Under the pieces are notes generated by a model. The model was given only the letters and a program-made list of their open reading frames with translations, did no database searches and had not been told where the DNA came from. Positions 8,142-16,658 of a stretch of 64,000 nucleotides of DNA are shown piece after piece. The stretch is from contig NZ_SJOF01000004.1 of NCBI RefSeq assembly GCF_004331255.1, positions 1 through 64,000 of the forward strand, read 5' to 3'. The translations under genes and the position numbers were made by a program. This DNA is from Acinetobacter sp. ANC 4173. Its GTDB lineage: Bacteria > Pseudomonadota > Gammaproteobacteria > Pseudomonadales > Moraxellaceae. Position 1 is the stretch's first letter. The number at the start of each line of letters is the position of its first letter.

Positions 8142-8474
8142 TTGATTGCATTCATTTACTTAAGCATAGCGATTATTGCTGAAGTGATTGCCACTTCAGC
8201 ATTGAAAGCCTCACAAGGTTTTAGTGTTCTTGTCCCTTCTTCAATTACAGTCGTGGGCTATGCGATTGCCTTGTATTTTCTGTCTTTAACTTTAAAAACC
8301 ATTCCTATGGGCATCGCTTATGCCATTTGGTCGGGTGCGGGCATTATTTTAATTTCATTGGTGGGATGGTTTGGCTTTAAGCAGCAATTGGACGTACCTG
8401 CACTAATTGGTTTGGCGCTAATGATTTCAGGAATTCTGGTCATTAATATCTTTTCACAAAGCACCCATCTTTAA
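8142..8474 (+). CDS. Small multidrug resistance (SMR) exporter
   Basis: A four-TM inner-membrane exporter of 110 residues, with the length and pattern of EmrE. The start is a TTG at 8142, 5 bp after AGGTG; it places the essential proton/substrate carboxylate at Glu14 (AIIAEVIATS), exactly as in EmrE. The TM3 motif AYAIWSGAGIILIS is of the EmrE/Qac type rather than the Gdx/SugE guanidinium-exporter type. It lies 12 bp after the unknown gene and ends the operon. Other SMR genes under guanidine riboswitches export guanidinium; here a substituted or bulkier guanidinium is a reasonable guess. Confidence 0.85.
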   Translation: MIAFIYLSIAIIAEVIATSALKASQGFSVLVPSSITVVGYAIALYFLSLTLKTIPMGIAYAIWSGAGIILISLVGWFGFKQQLDVPALIGLALMISGILVINIFSQSTHL

Positions 8475-8481
8475 TATAAAA

Positions 8482-8550
8482 ATAGCATGACCGGAACATC
8501 GTCATGCTATACCACCAAACCCAAAAGCCCAGAATATTTCTGGGCTTTTT
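8482..8550. terminator. Two hairpins between convergent operons
   Basis: First a perfect 10-bp hairpin, ATAGCATGAC / GTCATGCTAT (8482-8510), then a strong terminator, AAAAGCCCAGA / TCTGGGCTTTT with a T-tract (8523-8550). The second is nearly symmetric and can serve both the SMR gene and the convergent binding-protein gene. Confidence 0.8.
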
Positions 8551-8564
8551 CTCGTATAAATGGC

Positions 8565-9584
8565 TTATTTCAATCCTTCGATTAATGCAGGATAAATTAA
8601 ACCATCGACATTCATTTCAGTTTTATAAATACCATTACTGACATTAAATTTATTCACATGATAAGTCGAACCATAAATGGAATCGAAGCCTGAACCTTTG
8701 GTAAACACTTTCTTGTTTGCGGCTAAATCCAGTAAATGTGTTCCACCAATAAATTGTTCATATTGCTGAGGATCTACGCCAACACGATTCGACATAATCT
8801 TGACTGCATCTGCATGGGTTGCAGGGTCATTAATATATTTCACGGTTTTATCCCAAACCTGAATTAATTTCGACCACTGTTCTTTGTTGGCAGCCAAATG
8901 GCTCATATTCACGGTCAGCGTGTCATAAATCAGACCCGGTTTATCTTTTGAAGTATAAATAATTTTAGACCCAGCAACCGATTTTAATGCCTGATTGGCA
9001 ACGGGTTGCCATACTGCAATCGCATCTACAGCATTACTCGCAAAAACTTGCGGCAATTCATTGGTCATTGAATTGACCAGTTTCACATCCGACAATGGAA
9101 TTTTGGCATCATCCAAAGCCGTGGATAATAATAGATGATCCACCAGCCCTTTTTCAGTCGCAATCGATTTCCCTTTTAAATCTGCAATGCTATTTATGCC
9201 CTCTTTGGCAATAATCACGTCATTCCCTGCGGAATAATCGGTTGCCATAATCATGATGCCTTTGGTTCCCCCCGATGCTGTAACCAAATTATCGCCATTG
9301 GTCACCAAAACCGCATCTAACTGGTTCGCTGCAAATGCCGAAAGTGATGCTGAATAATCAAACCATTTAAATTCGACATTTAAACCCGCCTCTTTTAACC
9401 AGCCTTTTTCAATCGCAACTTGCCATGCTACAAAACCCGGCCAGTCACTATAACCAATGGTCATTGCCTGTGTTGCTGCTGTTTCAGTCTTGTTTTCCGC
9501 TTCTGGTACTTTGGCGGTATTGTCACAACCCGAAAGTAAAATACCCGCAACCACTGACATTGATAACACTGCTTTTTTCATCAT
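8565..9584 (-). CDS. ABC transporter substrate-binding lipoprotein (NrtA/SsuA/TauA-like)
   Basis: A 339-residue periplasmic binding protein. A signal peptide ends in the lipobox LLSGC, giving a membrane-anchored lipoprotein. The mature part begins IGYSDWPGFVAWQVAIEKGWL, the usual opening of NitT/TauT-type binding proteins, and contains the expected ADLKGKSIATEKG and VDAIAVWQP segments. It is the natural partner of the permease and ATPase at 4316-6144, although it is encoded on the opposite strand and downstream of the NikR-like gene. The substrate is inferred to be guanidine, urea or a guanidino compound. A second ATG one codon downstream could be the true start. Confidence 0.85.
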   Translation of the reverse strand: MMKKAVLSMSVVAGILLSGCDNTAKVPEAENKTETAATQAMTIGYSDWPGFVAWQVAIEKGWLKEAGLNVEFKWFDYSASLSAFAANQLDAVLVTNGDNLVTASGGTKGIMIMATDYSAGNDVIIAKEGINSIADLKGKSIATEKGLVDHLLLSTALDDAKIPLSDVKLVNSMTNELPQVFASNAVDAIAVWQPVANQALKSVAGSKIIYTSKDKPGLIYDTLTVNMSHLAANKEQWSKLIQVWDKTVKYINDPATHADAVKIMSNRVGVDPQQYEQFIGGTHLLDLAANKKVFTKGSGFDSIYGSTYHVNKFNVSNGIYKTEMNVDGLIYPALIEGLK

Positions 9585-9602
9585 TTTCAGATTCCCCTTA
9601 GA

Positions 9603-10040
9603 TTATTCAATATTTTGTGGAATCGGTGGCATCACCGCATCCATGAGTTCAAGGTGTCCGTTAATGACCCCTTTCAGAGTAATAAATTGTTGGCTCATTA
9701 ACTTTAATTCGGTACTTTTGCCCTGCATCAGCATCACTTCCATAATTTTTTGCTCATCCAGTTGAATATGCAGCGAGCTAATCACTTGTTCTAAATATTG
9801 CTGTTGTAGATCCATTAACTGCACCCGCAATGGCATAGAACTAGCGTCATACAGCAAGGTCAATGTACCGACCATGACCGAATTTTGCCGCTCTTCTTCT
9901 GCAATTAAGTGCTTGTGAATCATGTCTACAATGGCTTGCGAGCGGCTTTCATAGCATTGATCAACAATTTTCTGATCCAGTGCGCTTAAAGTACTCTCAG
10001 GTACCGTGACACTGATTCGGGCAAGTTTAGGTTTAGCCAC
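9603..10040 (-). CDS. NikR-like ribbon-helix-helix regulator lacking the nickel site
   Basis: A 145-residue protein with a GTG start at 10038-10040. Residues 1-50 form a ribbon-helix-helix DNA-binding domain (ARISVTVPESTLSALDQKI, then YESRSQAIVDMIHKHL). The rest aligns with the ACT-like domain of NikR (MVGTLTLLYD, SSLHIQLDEQ, LKGVINGHLEL). E. coli NikR binds nickel with His76, His87, His89 and Cys95. By my alignment, the equivalents here are Gln80, His91, Gln93 and Ile99, so only one ligand remains and nickel sensing is unlikely. It probably binds the three 28-bp operators at 4272, 10192 and 17563, one of which precedes its own transcription unit. Confidence 0.82.
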   Translation of the reverse strand: MAKPKLARISVTVPESTLSALDQKIVDQCYESRSQAIVDMIHKHLIAEEERQNSVMVGTLTLLYDASSMPLRVQLMDLQQQYLEQVISSLHIQLDEQKIMEVMLMQGKSTELKLMSQQFITLKGVINGHLELMDAVMPPIPQNIE

Positions 10041-10043
10041 AAT

Positions 10044-10175
10044 TTACTTCCGCAATGATTCAGGATGATGAGGGTCTTGCTTGACATAAAAGCCCGCGCG
10101 AATGCTAATCAGCTCAAGTAAAAACTGCTTAAAAAGCTGTGCCTTTTTCTTATCTTTTTGATGTAGCTTTTGCAT
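10044..10175 (-). CDS. 43-residue basic protein upstream of the NikR-like gene
   Basis: A short minus-strand frame from the ATG at 10173-10175 to the stop at 10044-10046, with an excellent ribosome-binding site (AGAGGAG, 7 bp upstream). It begins MQKLHQKDKKKAQLFKQFL and ends in DPHHPESLRK: a Lys-rich N-terminus, an amphipathic middle and a His-containing tail. Three bases separate its stop from the GTG start of the regulator, and the 28-bp operator lies 16 bp upstream of its start codon. I do not recognise a family. It could be a small accessory protein of the regulator or transporter, or a translated leader that couples translation to the GTG-started regulator. Confidence 0.6.
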   Translation of the reverse strand: MQKLHQKDKKKAQLFKQFLLELISIRAGFYVKQDPHHPESLRK

Positions 10176-10191
10176 CCGCGGCTCCTCTTTG

Positions 10192-10219
10192 GTATTACCA
10201 AATTCGAATTTTGTATTAC
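10192..10219. promoter_or_regulatory. 28-bp NikR-like operator, copy 2
   Basis: GTATTAC, 14 bp, then GTATTAC, differing by one base in the right half from the perfect dyad at 17563-17590. It lies directly upstream of the 43-residue gene and the regulator gene, which implies autoregulation. The inner spacer contains the further palindrome AATTCGAATT. Confidence 0.68.
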
Positions 10220-10430
10220 TCGAATAAAAGCAGAAAGCGTGCCAATTTGATGGAGGATATTTACGGTTTTAAGGACTGAAAAAGCTTATTCTTTGTGCAG
10301 AAAATTTAATCTTGTGCTAATTCAGGGCAAGACAAAGCATTAGACATAATTTGAGATTTCTTTGATTAGATTCAACTTTCCATTTTTATGTAATATCATG
10401 TGCTTATAAAAAACTTACGTATATTTAAAG

Positions 10431-12326
10431 ATGAACAACAAACTCTATTATTGGGCTGAAAATTTAGAAAACTATAGTGCTTACAATGAAGAAGACTATG
10501 ACCAAGTTATAGAAATAAAACGATTGAATTTTTTTATTGGTAAGAATAATGCAGGAAAGAGTCGGTTTTTAAGGTCTACTTTTACATCCAACACTAAATT
10601 CCACGATATTAACTTTATATCGTTAAATGAAGAAATAACCAAACTAAAAGAGGCTGTTACTGAAGTTCACCCTGGAAATATAGGATTTCAAAATCAATAT
10701 GGAGGTAACACCAGAGAAGAATTATTAAAACTAATTGAAGAACTCATAACCCCCCAAAAAACTCCATCACCACTTAATTTCAAAAAATTAATAGATGTAA
10801 ACATACCTAAAATCCGAACATTTTATGATATCCATAATAGAGAAAAATTTAATTTAATCTTAGAAGACTATCATTTAAATTCTTGCAAGTTTTATGATAA
10901 ATACTCTTTTGAAGGAAAATTTTATGTCCCTATCCTGCGAGGAATGCGTCCAGTTTCCGAAATTGAAAATAAGCAACCCTACATTGAACGTGCACAGAAA
11001 GACTATTTTCAGGATCAAGCAAAATACAATTCATCTAATATTATTACAGGTGAGTCCCTTTATCATGAATTGAAAATTCATTTACTTGGTGAACCTGAAC
11101 AACGTGAAATTATTAAAAATTATGAGGCAAAACTGAGTCAATATTTCTTTGATAATGAAACTGTTACACTCATACCAAAGCATGACCAAGATATTGTCAA
11201 TATCAAAATTGGTATAGAAAATCAGTTCCCTATTTCACAACTTGGAGATGGATTACAACAAGCAATTATTTTGACCTATGAAGCTTTTATAAAAAGACAA
11301 GATGCGGAAGGTAATGAACAAATTCATGCATTTTTTATTGAAGAGCCTGAATTACACATGCATGCAGGTATGGTTCGTCAGCTTATGAATTTCTACTTAA
11401 ATGAAACCAGTCACTACTATTTCTTTACGACTCATTCCAATCATCTATTAGATATGGCTGATGAATCCGATAAAGTTATCATCCAAAAGTTTGTCAAAGA
11501 GCTAAATCTATCTGATCCATCTAAGTTTGATTTTAAAATTTATCGTTGTGACCGTGATCGAGACCTACTTGCTTCTTTAGGGGTTAAACCCTCTTCTGTT
11601 TATTTAGCTAATTGCACAATTTGGGTCGAGGGCATTACTGACCGTCTCTATATCACTAAGTATATGGAGAAGTATCTAAGTGAACTAAAAACATCCAATG
11701 AAAAGTTATATAAGAAATACCGCCGCTTTATGCCAAATTATCACTATACCTTTGTGGAATATGCTGGCAGTAATCTAGTGCATTGGTCTTTTAGTGATAA
11801 TTATGTAGATCATCTAGATGACAAAGGTTTAAGTGCAAAAGCAGTTGCAAGTGAAATGCTTTTGATCGCTGATGGTGACATCTATACAAAAACCGAACGT
11901 GTAAAAGCACTATAAACTGAATTAAATAAAGAGAACTATTTCATTCTAAAATGTAAAGAAACTGAAAATACATTACCTAAAGATTCTATTATTCGCGTAG
12001 CAAAATCTAAATTTTCTCGTATGAAAGAATCCACAACTCAAAGCTATGATATTGCGCTCATTGATCAAATTTCAGAGGAAAATTATTTTGACCATGCAGA
12101 GGATGGCATTGGCAAGTTGATTGATGCACAAATCAAAAAGCCAAAATCTACATCTTCCAAAACTGCATTTGCTGATGGTATTGGTGTTGGAACTATTAAA
12201 TACAAGTTAGATTTTTGCCGAGAAATTATTAAAGATTTTGATGAAAACCCTGATTGGCAACCCACTCCTAAAGCGACTGAGCTTTGCGAACGAATTTTCA
12301 AGCATATAGAAAAATGTAATCGCTAA
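10431..12326 (+). pseudogene. OLD-family ATPase/TOPRIM nuclease, broken by an in-frame stop
   Basis: Two open segments, 10431-11915 (494 residues) and 12021-12326 (101 residues), are in the same frame. The bases between, 11916-12020, are 35 further sense codons, so one TAA at 11913-11915 splits a gene of about 630 residues. The N-terminal ATPase shows Walker A GKNNAGKSRFL, Walker B FFIEEPELHMHAG and FFTTHSNHLLD. A TOPRIM nuclease domain follows, with WVEGITDRLY and LLIADGD. The stop falls just after the TOPRIM Asp motif and would remove the C-terminus. This is the OLD layout, found in phage-defence nucleases such as GajA. The gene is AT-rich compared with its neighbours and lies inside the guanidine island, so it was probably acquired. 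A sequencing error cannot be excluded. Confidence 0.8.
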
Positions 12327-12338
12327 AACTATTGAGCA

Positions 12339-12370
12339 CCCTAACCCCTCTCCTAAAAGAAAGGTTAGGG
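12339..12370. terminator. Hairpin between the nuclease and carboxylase genes
   Basis: CCCTAACC / GGTTAGGG, an 8-bp stem with a 16-nt loop, lies between convergent genes. It lacks a clear T-tract. The CCCTAACCCCTCTCC sequence looks like a dispersed intergenic repeat. Confidence 0.45.
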
Positions 12371-12378
12371 AAATGAAT

Positions 12379-15300
12379 CTAAGCCACAGGCGCCAATGTA
12401 AACAACACTTGCCCCGTTTTCACAGTTTGCCCTTTTTCAATGGTAATGGCTTCAACTTTCATGCGTTCAGGTGCCAAAATTGGAATCTCAATTTTCATGG
12501 CTTCTATCACCGCCAAAGTCGCTCCTTCTTCAACCACATCACCCATCTGACATTCAATTTTCCAAATCGAACCGGGCATGTGCGATTCCACGGCACAACC
12601 ACCATCTGGAATTAACACGGCTTCACCATCATCCACCGTATCTAAGCTTTCAGACACATATTCTGCCAAGCCAGCTTCATGCCAACGACGGCGCTCGGCT
12701 TCAAAATTACTTTGTTGGATATGCTTGAATGCCTGAATGGTTTCAGCATTGTCCTGCAAGAATTGGTTATAGTCTTTTAGGTTCAATACACCATCTTCTA
12801 CGCGAAGGTTTAAACGTCCTGCTTTAAAATCTTCACGCATCTGCATCAATTCCGCTTCAGACACTTCATAGAATTTAATCTGGTCGAAAAAGCGCAGCAA
12901 CCACGGTTTACCCTCTTCAAAATTGGCATTCTTACGGTATCGACTCCACATTTGCGTGGTTCGTCCCACAAACTGATAACCGCCCGGGCCTTCCATACCA
13001 TACACGCACATATAAGCACCGCCAATGCCCACGGCATTTTCAGGTGTCCACGTCCGCGCAGGGTTATATTTGGTAGTGACTAAACGTTGCCGCGGGTCTA
13101 AAGGTGTTGCCACTGGTGCGCCCAAATACACATCGCCAAGCCCCATCACCAAATAACTGGCGTTATAGACCACATCTTTCACCGCCTGTTTCGAGTCTAA
13201 ACCATTAATACGGCGAATGAACTCAATGTTATCTGGGCACCACGGTGCATCGGCACGCACGATTTGGCTATAACGTTCCGTTGCCAATTGGGTTTGCGAA
13301 TCTTCCCAAGCCAAAGGCAAATACACTGTCCGCGATGGCACCTGCATTTCGGCAATATTGGGCAATTGTTCTTCTGCCACTTCAAGCAACCGCAATAAGT
13401 CAGTTTGATCCAATACCAAACAATCATAATGAATTTGTAGCGAGCGAATGCCCGGAGTTAAATCAATAATACCCTTGATATTTTGCTCTTTCATCCATTG
13501 CATTAAGGCATGAATACGGAAACGTAGATTCAAATCCAACACCAACTCACCATATTCCACCAACAGGTAATGATTCCCCGCAGGACGATAGACCACATCA
13601 GGGCGAATACTATCCCCCTTGACCATATCCAAAACTACATGGTTTAAAGTGATCGGCTCGGGTTGTACTGCTTGCTCATAGTGAATGCTTTCAGGTGATG
13701 CTGCATCCAGCATGGCTTGATAGCCTTGATTGAGCTGCTTGGCTTGATGATAGCTCACAGGAATAAATTTGACTTTATCCCCTGCTTTTAGTTGTCCCAA
13801 CTTCCACAATTCAGAGTGAATCACCACTGCTGGACAGACAAACCCGCCTAGGCTCGGACCATCTGGTCCTAAAATAATCGGCATATCGCCTGTGAAATCA
13901 ATCGCCCCAATTGCATACGCATTGTCGTGAATATTGGATGGATGTAAGCCCGCCTCACCACCATCTTCACGTGCCCATTTAGGTTTTGGTCCAATCAGAC
14001 GAATGCCTGTTCGGCTTGAGTTAAAATGAATTTCAAACTCATGCTCAAAGAAAGTTTCAATATCCTGATTGGTGAAAAAGTCAGGTGCACCATGTGGCCC
14101 ATACATCACCGCAATTTCCCAATTCGAATTAAATGCAGGAATTTGCTGCTGATTTAAAGCGTTCGCAGGCTGATCAGTAAATGCTGTGATCGGCAACATA
14201 TCACCGACCAATAAGTTACGCCCTGCATGACCACCAAATTGACCTAAGGTAAATGTGGCTTGAGAACCTAAATATTCAGGAACTTTAAAGCCACCTTTGA
14301 CCCCAATATAACTGCGGCAACCTGTGCTGATTTTGCCACATTTTAATATTTGTCCTTTCTTCACATTCACGGTTTGCCACATTGGAATACTTACGCCATC
14401 CAGTGTGCTTGGCATCTCACCGCCTGTGAGGACAATTTGACTGTCGCAATGAAATTTTAAACTCGGACCTTGCAGCGTGCATTCCAAACCCGCAGTATTC
14501 TTCTCATTCCCCAACAGTTGATTGGCAACATTCAAAGAAAATGGATCAATTGCCCCTGATGGCGGGACTCCCACATCCCAATACCCCAAGCGCCCTGTAA
14601 CGTCCTGAATCGAAGTTTGGATACCAGCTTGCAGTACCTCAATTTTTTGAGTTTTCCAAGTGAAACTGTTTAAGAACCGTGTGGTTTGCGTGCCTGCTTG
14701 GAACACCTCTCCCGCCACAATATTCTGTAAATATTCTAAATTGGTTTCAATTCCTACCACTTGGGTATTGGCTAAACTGGCTGTCATGGCTTGCATCGCG
14801 GCATCACGATCTGTAGCAGTCACAATAATTTTGGCAATCATTGGATCATAATAGGAAGATACATTTGAGCCTGTTTCCACCCAAGTTTCGACCCGACAAT
14901 GTGGATCAAATTCAACTTCAGTTAAAAGTCCTGCACTCGGCTGAAAGTTTTTAATCGGGTCTTCGGCATATAAGCGCACTTGAATGGAATGCCCTTTAGA
15001 CTGTAAAGCCGTAGTCGGTGCAACCCAGTCGCCACTGGCTAAAGTCACCATCCACTCTACCAAGTCCACAGCATAAACCTGTTCAGTCACGCCATGTTCC
15101 ACTTGTAAACGGGTATTCACTTCCAAAAAGTAAAACTCTTGGGTATCGGTATCCATCACAAATTCAACTGTACCCGCAGAACGGTATTGCACCGATTGCA
15201 TCAGTTGAATAGCGACTTGTTGCAGATAATCACGTTGTTCATCCGACAAATGTGGTGCAGGTGTTTCTTCAATCACTTTCTGGTTACGGCGTTGTACCGA

Positions 15301-15984
15301 ACAATCGCGTTCGCCCAATGCCAAGACCTGACCGTTGCCATCGCCAAAGATTTGCACTTCAATATGACGGGCATTTTGCACAAATTTTTCTAAATATAAG
15401 CCTGCATCTTTAAAGTTGGCTTGTGCAAAATAAGATACTGTTTGATACGCATCTTTAAGTTCTTCGGCATTCCAAACCAAACGCATGCCTATACCACCAC
15501 CACCAGCGGTACTTTTCAGCATCACAGGATAACCAATCTTTTCTGCTTCTACCAAAGCCTCGGCTTCATCTGCCAACAGACCACTACCCGGCAAAAGTGG
15601 CACTTGGCTCTGAATTGCCAATTCACGCGCGGTATGCTTTAAACCAAAATTACGCATTTGTGCAGAAGTCGGACCAATAAAGGCGATTCCTGCGGCTTCA
15701 CATAGGTCACAGAACTCGGCATTTTCCGATAAAAAACCATAACCCGGGTGAATCGCTTCGGCCCCTGTTTGCTGTGCAACTTGTAAGATTTTTTCGATAT
15801 TTAAATAGCTTTGACTGGCAGGTGCAGCGCCAATACACACGGCTTCATCCGCCATGGTCACATGTAAAGAATCACGGTCAGCTTCGGAATACACAGCAAC
15901 CGACTGAATCCCCAATTTTTTCAGGGTACGGATCACTCGACAAGCAATCGCGCCACGATTCGCAATTAATACTTTATTAAACAT
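12379..15984 (-). CDS. Biotin-dependent guanidine carboxylase (urea carboxylase family)
   Basis: A 1201-residue cytoplasmic enzyme. Domains in order: biotin carboxylase (about 1-445, MFNKVLIANRGAIACRVIRT, KSTAGGGGIGMRL, FLEVNTRLQVEHGVTE); the two KipA/KipI-like carboxyltransferase domains (about 455-1010, from AGIQTSIQDVTGRLGYWDVG); and a C-terminal biotinyl domain with the biotinylated Lys1164 in EAMKIE. Length and order match the urea carboxylases that lack a fused allophanate hydrolase. Members downstream of guanidine-I riboswitches with two DUF1989 genes are known to prefer guanidine and make carboxyguanidine. The riboswitch at 17428-17527 therefore favours guanidine over urea. The allophanate hydrolase expected for the pathway is not in the window. 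Confidence 0.88.
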   Translation of the reverse strand: MFNKVLIANRGAIACRVIRTLKKLGIQSVAVYSEADRDSLHVTMADEAVCIGAAPASQSYLNIEKILQVAQQTGAEAIHPGYGFLSENAEFCDLCEAAGIAFIGPTSAQMRNFGLKHTARELAIQSQVPLLPGSGLLADEAEALVEAEKIGYPVMLKSTAGGGGIGMRLVWNAEELKDAYQTVSYFAQANFKDAGLYLEKFVQNARHIEVQIFGDGNGQVLALGERDCSVQRRNQKVIEETPAPHLSDEQRDYLQQVAIQLMQSVQYRSAGTVEFVMDTDTQEFYFLEVNTRLQVEHGVTEQVYAVDLVEWMVTLASGDWVAPTTALQSKGHSIQVRLYAEDPIKNFQPSAGLLTEVEFDPHCRVETWVETGSNVSSYYDPMIAKIIVTATDRDAAMQAMTASLANTQVVGIETNLEYLQNIVAGEVFQAGTQTTRFLNSFTWKTQKIEVLQAGIQTSIQDVTGRLGYWDVGVPPSGAIDPFSLNVANQLLGNEKNTAGLECTLQGPSLKFHCDSQIVLTGGEMPSTLDGVSIPMWQTVNVKKGQILKCGKISTGCRSYIGVKGGFKVPEYLGSQATFTLGQFGGHAGRNLLVGDMLPITAFTDQPANALNQQQIPAFNSNWEIAVMYGPHGAPDFFTNQDIETFFEHEFEIHFNSSRTGIRLIGPKPKWAREDGGEAGLHPSNIHDNAYAIGAIDFTGDMPIILGPDGPSLGGFVCPAVVIHSELWKLGQLKAGDKVKFIPVSYHQAKQLNQGYQAMLDAASPESIHYEQAVQPEPITLNHVVLDMVKGDSIRPDVVYRPAGNHYLLVEYGELVLDLNLRFRIHALMQWMKEQNIKGIIDLTPGIRSLQIHYDCLVLDQTDLLRLLEVAEEQLPNIAEMQVPSRTVYLPLAWEDSQTQLATERYSQIVRADAPWCPDNIEFIRRINGLDSKQAVKDVVYNASYLVMGLGDVYLGAPVATPLDPRQRLVTTKYNPARTWTPENAVGIGGAYMCVYGMEGPGGYQFVGRTTQMWSRYRKNANFEEGKPWLLRFFDQIKFYEVSEAELMQMREDFKAGRLNLRVEDGVLNLKDYNQFLQDNAETIQAFKHIQQSNFEAERRRWHEAGLAEYVSESLDTVDDGEAVLIPDGGCAVESHMPGSIWKIECQMGDVVEEGATLAVIEAMKIEIPILAPERMKVEAITIEKGQTVKTGQVLFTLAPVA

Positions 15985-15989
15985 GCTAC

Positions 15990-16640
15990 TTACTCCGCTG
16001 CTTCACGAACAATCAGTTGGATTGGCGTTGGGTTATAGGCATTACACGGATTATTCAATTGCGGGCAATTCGAAATCAGCACAATCAAATCCATCTGTGC
16101 TTGAACTTCCACGTATTTTCCTGCGGCTGAAATGCCATCCTCAAATTTCAAATGACCCTCTGGGGTGACGGGCACATTCATAAAGAAATTAATATTGGGA
16201 CCAATATGGCGCACATTTAGACCATGTTTTAACGCGACAGGATGTTTGGCCAAGGCATACATAAAATTATTGCGGCAGCTGTGCATAGGGTAAGTGTCAT
16301 GGGCATAACGCACGGTATTACTTTCACAAGAACATGCACCACCCAAAGTGTCATGTCGACCACAGTTATCATCGTGGATGATCGCCATTGGGCGTGCCAA
16401 GTTACTGTATAAGGTGGTGCCTTTTTCTAAATAAATCTGGCGATTCATGGCCAAAGTGTCGGTTGCGCTATAACGTTCTTCTGGATTTTCAGCACTGATA
16501 AATAAAGTATCGACTGCCTGATTGCCTTCTAAATCGACAATGCGGAAATATTGCCCTTTTTGGACTTCGCACATCCATGCTTCCCCCGCAGGACACACTT
16601 CACTTAACACTGTTTTTTCAAAGTTTTGTAATACTGTCAT
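15990..16640 (-). CDS. Carboxyguanidine deiminase subunit, DUF1989 (urea carboxylase-associated protein 1 type)
   Basis: A 216-residue DUF1989 protein, the shorter of two homologous neighbours. Conserved features include GNQAVDTLF, the metal-site-like Cys/His cluster in NCGRHDTLGGACSCE, the HSCRNNF segment, and NFFMNVPVTPEG. In guanidine-degrading bacteria the two DUF1989 proteins (CgdA and CgdB) form the carboxyguanidine deiminase that turns carboxyguanidine into allophanate and ammonia. The stop is 5 bp before the carboxylase start, so the genes are co-transcribed. Which of the pair is CgdA and which is CgdB was not decided from the sequence. Confidence 0.85.
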   Translation of the reverse strand: MTVLQNFEKTVLSEVCPAGEAWMCEVQKGQYFRIVDLEGNQAVDTLFISAENPEERYSATDTLAMNRQIYLEKGTTLYSNLARPMAIIHDDNCGRHDTLGGACSCESNTVRYAHDTYPMHSCRNNFMYALAKHPVALKHGLNVRHIGPNINFFMNVPVTPEGHLKFEDGISAAGKYVEVQAQMDLIVLISNCPQLNNPCNAYNPTPIQLIVREAAE

Positions 16641-16658
16641 GACTGTTCTCCCGTATTC

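Noticed and set aside
9603..10040. Calling the ribbon-helix-helix protein a nickel-responsive NikR
   Set aside because: Three of four nickel ligands are replaced, and no nickel importer, urease or hydrogenase gene is nearby.
12021..12326. A separate 101-residue gene after the OLD-like gene
   Set aside because: It is in the same frame as the upstream segment, with an uninterrupted 35-codon bridge after the single stop, and has no start signal of its own.
12379..15984. Annotating the large biotin enzyme simply as urea carboxylase
   Set aside because: The family resemblance is real, but the guanidine-I riboswitch and the two DUF1989 genes in the same operon point to guanidine as substrate; the sequence alone does not settle activity on urea.
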